This document shows positions 55,507 to 64,000 of a stretch of DNA of 64,000 nt, piece after piece (position 1 is the first letter of the stretch; every line of letters begins with the position of its first letter). A program made the position numbers and the translations under genes. The stretch lies in NCBI GenBank assembly GCA_001972305.1, contig BDDD01002117.1, positions 62,001 through 126,000 of the forward strand, in the 5' to 3' direction. The stretch comes from Cephalotus follicularis. Taxonomy: Eukaryota; Streptophyta; Magnoliopsida; Oxalidales; Cephalotaceae. The notes under the pieces are model-generated. The model made no database searches, was not told the origin of the DNA, and saw only the letters and a list, made by a program, of their open reading frames with translations.

Positions 55507-58000
55507 TCTCAGGAACACGTAATCACCCACGTTAAAGACCAGAGGTCTTCTCTTCACACTATCAGTGTAGCTCTTCTGCCGACTCTGAGCAGCAAGCAGC
55601 TTCTTCTTGATCGTCCTGATCTTTTCTGAAGTTTCCTCCACTAGCTCAGTCCCGAGTAAAGGTCGCTCCCCGACCTCATCCCAACACACAGGAGATCTGC
55701 ACTTCCTCCCGTACAGTGCTTCAAACGGTGCCATGCCAATACTAGAGTGATAGCTGTTATTGTAAGAAAACTCTATCAGAGGAATATGATCCTCCCAGGC
55801 ACCAGTAAAATCAATAACGCAAGCCCGTAGCATATCCTCCAAGGTCTGGATGGTACGCTCAGACTGCCCATCGTTCTGAGGGTGGAAGGCAGTACTCAAG
55901 TTCAGCTTCGTCCCGAAAGCTGATTGAAACCTCTTCCAAAAGATGGAAGTGAAGATAGCATCTCTATCACATGTGATGCTGACTGGAACTCCGTGCAATC
56001 TTACTATCTCCTTCACATACAACCGAGCCAGCTTGCTCGTAGAATCAGTAACGTGTGTAGGCAGAAAGTGTGCTGATTTGGTGAGTCTATCCACGATGAC
56101 CCACACAGCATTATGACGGTTCCGAGTCAGAGGAAATCCTGAAACAAAATCCATTGTAACATGTTCCCACTTCCACTCTGGAATTGGCAAAGGTTGTAGC
56201 AGACCTGCCGGTCTCTGGTGTTCGGCTTTAACTGTCTGGCAGGTGTAACACTTTGCAACGTACTCAGCGATCTCCCTGGGCCACCAGTAACACTTCTTCA
56301 TGTCTTGATACATTTTCGTGCTACCCGGATGAATGCTGTACGTAGATTTATGGGCCCCGTGAAGTAACCTACTCTTCAACTGTGGTTCATTCAGGAGACA
56401 TACACGCCCTCGATATCTCAAAATACCATCATCATGTACCTTAAAATCAGACTCCGAATCTAGATTCTCTCGAATCCGCTGTAGATCGGGGACACGCGGT
56501 TGTTCCTCCTTGATGCGATGTAGTAATACTGGTTCTACCCGCATGTCTACAAGAAAGATCCCCGGTGACTGATTGAATGGAGACCATTCTTGGAAATCTT
56601 CCAACATCTTCCATTGCGATACCATGGTGCTAGCGATCATAGCCTTGCGGCTCAAGGCATCAGCGACTACATTCGCTTTCCCAGGGTGGTACTGGATACT
56701 GCAGTCATAATCATTAAAGAATTCTACCCATCTGCGCTGTCTCATGTTCAACGTGTCTTGGCAGAACAGGTACCTCAAACTTTTATGATCGGTGAAGATC
56801 TCAAACTGTGCCCCATAAAGATAGTGTCTCCATATCTGAAGGGCAAAGATAATAGCTGCAAGCTCAAGGTCATGAGTCGGGTAGTTTTCTTCATACGGTT
56901 TGAGCTTCCTTGAGCCATATGCAATCACTCTACCTCGCTGCATCAATACACGGCCCAAACCCTTTCCCGATGCGTCACCGTAGATTGCAAAGCCCTCATT
57001 ACCTTCAGGTAATGCCAAGATAGGAGTGGAAATCAACCGATCCTTCAGTTCACGGAAACTAGCTTCGCAACCTTCATCCCAGACAAACAGAGTCTTCTTC
57101 TGGGTCAATCTTGTCAAAGGCACAGCTATTCTCGAGAAATTCTGAATAAACCTTCTGTAATATCCCGCCAAGCCAAGAAAACTGCGTACCTCCGTCACAT
57201 TCCTCGGCTGTGGCCAATCTCGTACCACCTCTGTCTTTGACGGATCCACCGCCAAACCTTCTCCAGATACTATGTGACCAAGAAAGATCACATGGTCAAG
57301 CCAAAATTCACACTTAAGGTCTTGTAATTGCAGCTTCAGCTCTCGCAACTCCGCCGGAGCCATCCGATAGGGTGATTTAGAGATAGGAGCCGTTCCAGGA
57401 ACAAGGTCAATAACGAATTCCATACTTCTCCTGGGTGGTAAGGATCCCAAGTCATCCGGAAACACATCTGGAAATTTGCACACAACTGGGATTTCCTCCA
57501 AGCTCAAGCCTTTCTCCTTCCTCCGATCAATAACATAGGCCAAATATCCCTCGCATCCCTTTTCCAGGTATCTCGATGCTCGGATAAAAGATATGATCGG
57601 TGTTGAGAATCCCTTGTCTCCCTTGAACTGAAAAGTCGTTCCGTCGGGCAGACAGAAATCCACAGTATTATGGTAGCAATCCATACGAGCACGGTGCGCC
57701 GATAGCCAATCCATCCCCAATATTACATCGAAGTCACGGATGGGCAATACAATCAGGTCTGCATATAGAGGAATGCCTGCCATAGACATCTCACAACTCC
57801 TATATACCGTGTCAGTATACATAGAAGTCCCGGTCGGTGTACTCACATCGAGTGTATAAGACAAACAGTCAGGGGTGACATCTAAACAAGATGGAAAATG
57901 TGCAGATATAAATGAATGTGATGCACCTGAATCCATCAGTACTCTAGCAGAATAACCACATACATACAGAGTACCTCCAACCATGGAAGTCGACTCTGGA
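55507..58000 (-). pseudogene. protease and pol region of Tekay D
   Basis: On the minus strand the order is protease ([20 protein letters not shown] near 57880-57950; [10 protein letters not shown]), the RT opening ([20 protein letters not shown] near 57390-57450), RT thumb ([20 protein letters not shown]), RNase H ([20 protein letters not shown] near 56935-56995; [20 protein letters not shown]) and integrase. Integrase shows [30 protein letters not shown] near 55940-55980 and [20 protein letters not shown] near 55820-55885. Long reading stretches survive, but the domain set is not complete, so the polyprotein could not work. Confidence 0.9.
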
Positions 58001-59160
58001 ACCTCAGTCTGAGCAAGTACAAAGACTCTACCTTTTGCGATGCCCTTGCCGGTATCTCTCCTCTGTGATGGTCCCGCAGCCGCACCACTGCTGCTCCGCG
58101 GCCCAGTAGGTGCTGTAGCTGAACCCTTTGGGCAGTCCTTCACTGAATGACCAGGTGCCCCGCACCTCAAGCACCAACCGTTAAATCTCCAGCAATCTTT
58201 CTGCAAGTGACCCTTCCGACCACAGTGATAACAAGCTCCGGTTCCAGCATTACTCCCCTGACTAGGAGTCCTCAACGTGGCAGTCTGTCCAAATCTGTTC
58301 TTCGATGACTTACTCGGAGAACCACTACTTTGCCATTTCGAAGAAGCTGGTCTTGTCACATTCTGTTTAATTTGTTGCACCCGAGCCTTCTCTGGTCGGT
58401 CCTCACCAGATATGCTCTCTAGCAGCCTCGCCTTCTATGCGGCCTCTGAAAAGGTACCCAGCTCCATAGCCCTAATCATCGACCGAAGATCCAGTCGCAA
58501 ACCCTTCAAAAACCTCCTTATCTTCTTCACATCATCAGCTACCAGATAGGGTGAGTGCCTGGATAACTTCATGACCCTGGCCTGGTACTCGGACACAGAC
58601 ATCTCTCCTTGCCATAACTCCAGAAGCTCACTCTCCCTCCGTTCTTGCTCCATCCGAGGTACATAGGAATTGAGGAACTCTGCCTGGAACCTCTCCCATG
58701 TAGCATCAAGTCCAGCTGACTCCCACTTTGCTTTGACCATCTCCCACCAGTGAGTGGCCTCTCCCCATAGACGGTACACTGCAAATTTCAGCTTTTGAGC
58801 ATCGGTACAATCCATCACTGAAAAAATCTTCTCTAAATCTTGAAGCCATCTTTCAACAATTGTGGCATCAAGTTCTCCCCGAAAACTAGGTGGATTCTGT
58901 CTCATGAATCTCTCGATGTCCCTTCCGAATTGACTACCATCCTCTCCCGGGCAAAGTTCGGGAGCTCTGTGTTGCGGTCGGGCTTGCGCGTAGTGCTAGC
59001 GCATCTCCTCCGCATTGGCCATATCAAAGGCCATCTGCTGCTGGAAGTAGTCAGCAATCCGGGTCATCGGATCTCTAGTATCTTGCGGCACATTCACTCC
59101 CCCAGGGGCGTTGGCTCCAGTGGACCTAGCCCTACCACGCGTTCTCCTTCGGTCCATATG
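58001..59160 (-). pseudogene. gag of Tekay D
   Basis: The minus-strand translation starts near 59157 with MDRRRTRGRARSTGANAPG, a basic N terminus. The core reads YRLWGEATHWWEMVKAKWES near 58710-58770 and ATWERFQAEFLNSYVPRMEQ near 58650-58710, with EMSVSEYQARVMKLSRHSPY after it. Two zinc knuckles follow, [15 protein letters not shown] near 58190-58235 and [17 protein letters not shown] near 58130-58180. The 5' part of this gag is present a second time at 59882-60357. A few interruptions are present. Confidence 0.9.
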
Positions 59161-59881
59161 TTCCTATAAGAAGGACAATGGTTAGTCACAACTTTAGGAA
59201 AACAATTTATTGATTGCCTAGGAACTTATCCAAGCTAAGCATATATGGAATATGCTCTGATACCACCTCTGTCACACCCCGTCTTTCCACAACATAAAAG
59301 TGGTAAATCAATCAACATAAAATAATCCAACTCGTGCAAGAATACCAATAATTTAAAACCTTCAATAGCGGAAGCAGTAACTTAACGAGCCGAATATAAA
59401 AACACATCACGCATCCCATACTAAGTGATGCCCGATGATCCAAACACAATAGTGGATCGCTCAAAACGGAGCGTGAAACAATCCATCGGTATGAAATAAC
59501 AAGATATCAATTATTACAAAAACCAAATAACATGATCAGTGTTCAATAACCAGAATACATAAAAGAGAATATCCAAGCCTTCTCTTTAAGTCTCCGTGCA
59601 TGCTCCATATCAAGACTACTCCATCAATCTTTTACAGTAGGGGTTAGCCTTTGTCCTCACTCGGCTAAGTGAATAAATCCATAAAATACAGTTCGGGTAA
59701 TAAGGCAATGAGTATCATGAATGAATGCATAATGATGAGCCATGTCATGAAATTTTCATAGTAAAAATACCTCCGTATATACATATAAAAATATATGCAT
59801 GCTCACAGTACAAGTATAACTCAAAAGTTATATCATCACAAGCAGTAAATATGTTCCCAGAAAGGAACCAGACAGTCTAGT
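58684..59881 (-). repeat. 1198-bp tandem duplication, unit 1
   Basis: It contains the 5' half of gag, the leader, the primer site (59254-59265) and the 3' third of the LTR. Unit 2 (59882-61079) looks identical throughout by eye at a constant offset of 1198. Confidence 0.93.
59254..59265 (-). promoter_or_regulatory. primer-binding site, initiator-Met tRNA (inner copy)
   Basis: The minus strand reads TGGTATCAGAGC four bases from the LTR end at 59270. The second copy is at 60452-60463. Confidence 0.9.
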
Positions 59882-61079
59882 CTGGAACCTCTCCCATGTA
59901 GCATCAAGTCCAGCTGACTCCCACTTTGCTTTGACCATCTCCCACCAGTGAGTGGCCTCTCCCCATAGACGGTACACTGCAAATTTCAGCTTTTGAGCAT
60001 CGGTACAATCCATCACTGAAAAAATCTTCTCTAAATCTTGAAGCCATCTTTCAACAATTGTGGCATCAAGTTCTCCCCGAAAACTAGGTGGATTCTGTCT
60101 CATGAATCTCTCGATGTCCCTTCCGAATTGACTACCATCCTCTCCCGGGCAAAGTTCGGGAGCTCTGTGTTGCGGTCGGGCTTGCGCGTAGTGCTAGCGC
60201 ATCTCCTCCGCATTGGCCATATCAAAGGCCATCTGCTGCTGGAAGTAGTCAGCAATCCGGGTCATCGGATCTCTAGTATCTTGCGGCACATTCACTCCCC
60301 CAGGGGCGTTGGCTCCAGTGGACCTAGCCCTACCACGCGTTCTCCTTCGGTCCATATGTTCCTATAAGAAGGACAATGGTTAGTCACAACTTTAGGAAAA
60401 CAATTTATTGATTGCCTAGGAACTTATCCAAGCTAAGCATATATGGAATATGCTCTGATACCACCTCTGTCACACCCCGTCTTTCCACAACATAAAAGTG
60501 GTAAATCAATCAACATAAAATAATCCAACTCGTGCAAGAATACCAATAATTTAAAACCTTCAATAGCGGAAGCAGTAACTTAACGAGCCGAATATAAAAA
60601 CACATCACGCATCCCATACTAAGTGATGCCCGATGATCCAAACACAATAGTGGATCGCTCAAAACGGAGCGTGAAACAATCCATCGGTATGAAATAACAA
60701 GATATCAATTATTACAAAAACCAAATAACATGATCAGTGTTCAATAACCAGAATACATAAAAGAGAATATCCAAGCCTTCTCTTTAAGTCTCCGTGCATG
60801 CTCCATATCAAGACTACTCCATCAATCTTTTACAGTAGGGGTTAGCCTTTGTCCTCACTCGGCTAAGTGAATAAATCCATAAAATACAGTTCGGGTAATA
60901 AGGCAATGAGTATCATGAATGAATGCATAATGATGAGCCATGTCATGAAATTTTCATAGTAAAAATACCTCCGTATATACATATAAAAATATATGCATGC
61001 TCACAGTACAAGTATAACTCAAAAGTTATATCATCACAAGCAGTAAATATGTTCCCAGAAAGGAACCAGACAGTCTAGT
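59882..61079 (-). repeat. 1198-bp tandem duplication, unit 2
   Basis: It repeats unit 1 exactly as far as I can see, including gag start, primer site and LTR end TGTCACACCCCG at 60468. Only a one-base (C) identity marks the junction. Confidence 0.93.
60452..60463 (-). promoter_or_regulatory. primer-binding site, initiator-Met tRNA (outer copy)
   Basis: TGGTATCAGAGC on the minus strand adjoins the full 5' LTR. Confidence 0.9.
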
Positions 61080-61159
61080 CGTCATGACCGTCGCCACCTC
61101 CTGACCCCAACGTCACGCACTCTTGCTTTAACCCAATGGTTTTGGAGCAAGTCCTTAGT

Positions 61160-61318
61160 AAGTTGTTTAGCACGATGACTAAACCAACAACAGGTTACTA
61201 GCACAGTGGCTTAAGTAATCAACAGGTTATTAACACGGTGGTTAATAATCAACAGGTTATTAGCACGATGGCCAATAATCAACAGGTTATTAGCACGATG
61301 GCCAATAATCAACAAGCA
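61160..61318. repeat. 30-bp tandem repeat, about five units
   Basis: Same unit as 53518-53640, with one extra identical unit here. Confidence 0.9.
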
Positions 61319-61439
61319 CAGGCATTTCACAGTACAAGTCAAGCAATTACATATAATTACCTGATCAAAATATATTTGTTTAAAATATACTTTTCCGTTC
61401 ACAAGTTGTAATAAGTCATAAACTTAAAACAATACATTT

Positions 61440-61720
61440 CTTTGTCTTTGGAAATACTTCCCCAATTATTTCGAAAATATATACATTCATAAATTATACA
61501 TTTTCGCAAATTACATTTGGTTTCATAATCAAACCCTTAAATCAGTTCTCTGTCATTGGAAATACTTCCCCAAACATTTGAAAATTCATAAATTATACAT
61601 TTTCGCAAATTACATTTGGTTTCATAATCAAACCCTTAAATCAGTTCTCCGTCATTGGAAATACTTCCCCAATCATTTTGAAAATATATAAATTCAGGTG
61701 TTGACAAATATACATTTTCG
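61440..61720. repeat. 110-bp tandem repeat, three units
   Basis: An 83-bp stretch from CATAAATTATACATTTTCGC to ATACTTCCCC occurs at about 61489 and again at about 61587, followed by the divergent last unit. The partner LTR has two units. Confidence 0.85.
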
Positions 61721-62392
61721 TACCCCAGAGATCATGATAATCATACAAGCTTTTCAAAATGGTTTAACACTTTTAGGAAAGCAACCATAATGAAATCATA
61801 GTAACAATGCAAACATATGCTCAGAATGCATCTAGGTTCGTTTCTAGAGTCGTTTCGGTCTAACGGTTCTCATTCAAGCGAAATTCTACTGTCCAGGAGG
61901 AAAGACGTCGACGAAAGTCCACCTCTTTTAGTATCCAAACAGGTCGCAGCAGCCTCTCTAGGTCCGTCCCGAAGCTGCACCAGTGATTCCAAGGTCCAAG
62001 GTCCAAGCTCCAATGGCACACACACTCACTGATTTTCCTTTTCTCTTTCTTCTGGTGTTATAAAACGAGAGAGGGAAGTGGAGAGGGTCGTTCTTAAGCA
62101 GATTCCTCCCACCTAACACACTTCTTCTGTAATTTCATAGCCACTCCCGAGATCTCTCCCACTTCCTCCTTTTCTGCATTTCTTTTTATTTTCTAACCAT
62201 CCTTTTGCAGGTTGCATGTTAGGATGGCATAAATCCTTGCATGTTCCATGTGAGGGTAGTTTCTAGTGCTCTTGGTCAGTACACAGACATGCTCAACACG
62301 TCAAATCTCACTTGAAAAGGTATTAGGTAAAGCCTTTAAACAATTCTTCTGCATGTTATTCTGCCGACGAAGAACGTGCTGGCCATTCTTAC

Positions 62393-62550
62393 AAAGGCGT
62401 CGAAGTCTTTCCTCGGACGTCGATGTCTTTTGCATTTTGTAAGAAAGTGTCGATGCCTTCTTCCGTTGTCGACGTGCATGTTCCTTCCTTCACGTGTAGC
62501 CTGGATCCAATAGGAGTCGATGTCTTTCCAAAAGACTTCGATGTCATTAT
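62393..62550. repeat. AAGACGTCGATGTCTTT array, U3 of Tekay D 5' LTR
   Basis: It has the same order as 55243-55402, with a few C-to-T type changes at the CpG sites. Confidence 0.85.
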
Positions 62551-62718
62551 GCCAAAACAGTGTCGTTTCAAGCTTTATTACACACATTCCATTACCAAAG
62601 TCATAAGTAGGGTTTGTAAGCATCTTTTGAGTTCAAAACTTGACATTCTCATTAAATTAAGTTAAATGATTACGTCACGAAGGGGAATATTACATTCAGG
62701 TTAATACCGGGCGTTACA

Positions 62719-62723
62719 ATTTC
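62719..62723 (+). repeat. target-site duplication ATTTC, right
   Basis: ATTTC directly follows the Tekay D outer end GGGCGTTACA and matches 52817-52821. Confidence 0.9.
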
Positions 62724-64000
62724 CTTGCTAAAAAAGAGCATGGAGCTTCTCATGAGCACTGTGATGACTTGTCAGCATAGCATGAAGAAGCAGATCTCAC
62801 ACCTTGCTTCATCTCTACATGAAAGAGAGAAAGGCAAAATGCCTTCACAGCCTAATCCAAATCCATGGACTGCCATGAACCATTCCACTCATAAAAACAA
62901 GTTTTGTTCTTAAGGAGTTGAAATGAGTACCAACCAGTGGATCAAACAAAAAATGTGAGCAAGTAGTTAGATAAGTCTTCAGCGCAAGAAAGTTTAAAGG
63001 AACAGTTGGTTGACTCCTTTACGCAACCAACGAATTTAAGCGCACACGAAGAATCTAGAGAAAAATAAGAGGACAAGAAGAAGGAACAACCAGCGGTGGT
63101 GCCTGAGCGTTCATACGATCCACCAGTTCCTTTTCCAAAGAGATTCGAGAAAAATAAGAAAGCCCCAGTGATGGAAAAGATTATTGAAACGTTTAAGCAA
63201 GTCCAAATCAACATTCCATTACTGGAAGCAATTGCTGAGGCGCCCTCTTACGCAAATATCCTGAAAGACTTTGAACTAAAAAGAGGATCCTTGAGACTCC
63301 GAAAATGGCTTTCTTGGCAGCCAATATCAGTTCGATGTGTTCGTAACCCATGGTACAAAAGTATAAAGACCCTGTTTGCCCGACAATCTCTTATGTGATT
63401 GGCAACACTGGAATTGAACATGCTTTGCTCGATTTAGGAGCAAGTGTAAATTTGTTGCCATCATCGGTTTACGACAAGCTTGGTTTAGGAGAGTTGCGCC
63501 CGACCACAATGACTTTGTAATTAGAGGATAGGTCTTTGAAAGTACCAAGAGGGAAAATTGATGATGTTTTGATAAAGCTTGGTGTGTTTTTCTTTCCTGT
63601 CGACTTTGTCATTTTACATACCTAGCCTGTTGTGAATCTCAATGATCAAATCCCACTTGTCATTGGTAAACCATTTCTAGCGACTATCAATGCTCTGATA
63701 AATTATCAAAATGGTCTAATGAAGCTAAGTTTTGGAAACACATCAGTGAATTTTAATGTCTTTGGTTTATAAAAGCATCTAGCTGACTTTGATGAAGTGA
63801 ACGTCCTACATTCAATTCCCGACCACATTGATATGCATTTTCACATTGACTTTGAAGAAAACTATAATGAGTGTATGCGAGAATTAGAGGATGTTGAAGG
63901 AGGTGATTTCTTTGATGTATTTAGCCTGTAGCCGTTAGAGCTAGTGGGACCCTTGTCCACATCTCTACCTAAACCATCAATAGAATAGCCTCCGAAACAT
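62724..64000 (+). pseudogene. gag end, protease and linker of Athila-like F
   Basis: Athila gag resumes with KSMELLMSTVMTCQHSMKKQ near 62733-62795 and REKGKMPSQPNPNPW. A protease-leading segment follows: VPERSYDPPVPFPKRFEKNK near 63098-63155, FKQVQINIPLLEAIAEAPSY near 63195-63250, the active-site strand DLGASVNLLPSSVYDKLGLG near 63430-63490, and PFLATINALINYQNGLMKLS near 63670-63730. The last 200 bases give an acidic linker (NECMRELEDVEGGDFFDVFS) and a Pro-rich start of the approach to RT, which lies beyond the window. Several breaks are present. Confidence 0.82.

Larger units (their letters stand above)
52822..62718 (-). mobile_element. Tekay/Del-type element D nested in Athila F
   Basis: A minus-strand element with clean outer ends (TGTAACGCCCGG at 62718, ...GGTGTGACA at 52822) and ATTTC duplications lies in Athila gag. 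Right to left: 5' LTR, primer site, a repeated stretch of gag/leader/LTR (tandem duplication, 58684-61079), gag, protease and pol, then 3' LTR. By eye about 2-3 percent of positions differ between comparable LTR stretches, so it is young. It is nonetheless broken: pol is not complete and the LTRs differ in length. It is the most recent insertion seen in this half of the window. Confidence 0.9.
60468..62718 (-). repeat. 5' LTR of Tekay D
   Basis: The LTR of about 2.25 kb runs from TGTAACGCCCGG at 62718 to the primer site at 60463. It matches the 3' LTR at about 97-98 percent where both can be compared, but differs in length and in tandem-repeat copy number. Confidence 0.88.
49892..64000 (+). 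mobile_element. Athila-like element F, interrupted by Tekay D, running off the window
   Basis: Its parts are a 5' LTR (49892-51329), the Athila-style primer site TTTTTGGCACCGTTGCCGGG (51332-51351), a leader, and gag (51608-52821). The Tekay D insertion (52822-62718) follows, then the rest of gag and protease (62719 to about 63770) and the start of the linker towards RT. The window ends before RT. Coding sequence is broken in several places. It is the better preserved relative of remnant E. Confidence 0.85.

Overview
This window is repeat-rich plant nuclear DNA, almost certainly from an angiosperm with a large, retrotransposon-filled genome. I found no host gene that I can support. Nearly all of the 64 kb is assigned to LTR retrotransposons of four kinds: Ty3/gypsy Tekay/Del-type chromoviruses, Ty3/gypsy Athila-like elements, a Ty1/copia SIRE-type element, and an older Ty1/copia family present as several minus-strand copies. 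All are treated here as fossils. Family calls come from recognisable gag, protease, RT, RNase H, integrase and chromodomain motifs, tRNA primer sites, polypurine tracts and target-site duplications read directly from the sequence.

Layout. 1-1995: a minus-strand Tekay-type LTR cut by the window edge. 1996-8091: a second, abutting Tekay LTR (1996-5106) with its pol remnant (5107-8091, minus). 8092-15816: a minus-strand copia element (LTR, pol, gag, long leader, partial LTR). 15817-19408: an Athila-like gag-protease remnant (plus) with an odd Trp-rich repeat tail and no reverse transcriptase. 19409-26882: a plus-strand Tekay element with recognisable gag and full-order pol. 26883-27430: mosaic LTR-like sequence. 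27431-31265: the gag and 5' LTR of a minus-strand Tekay. 31266-39399 and 48874-49891: degraded minus-strand copia sequence comprising two internal regions around one LTR-like block. 39400-48868: a SIRE-type copia element flanked by the 5-bp duplication GATAT. 49892-64000: an Athila-like element running off the right edge, with a complete-ended minus-strand Tekay (52822-62718, duplication ATTTC) inserted in its gag.

The most unusual feature is not one gene. It is a set of dense arrays of short GTCGAC-centred palindromes in at least three flavours: CAGTCGACTG/CAGCCGACTG, GCGTCGACGCTT, and AAAGACGTCGATGTCTTT. They lie in the LTRs or leaders of every family here, gypsy and copia alike. In several LTRs the array lies just upstream of a TATA box, and in the SIRE element a small array also precedes the start of the extra third ORF. 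The CAGCCGACTG flavour contains the DRE/CRT core GCCGAC. This looks like cross-family spread or convergence of a regulatory or structural module, and I rank it as the observation most worth following.

Other notable points are a tandem 1198-bp LTR-primer site-gag duplication in the nested Tekay, a perfect 96-bp repeat shared by two otherwise dissimilar LTR contexts, and variable-number tandem repeats inside the Tekay LTRs. Boundaries without a target-site duplication are approximate.
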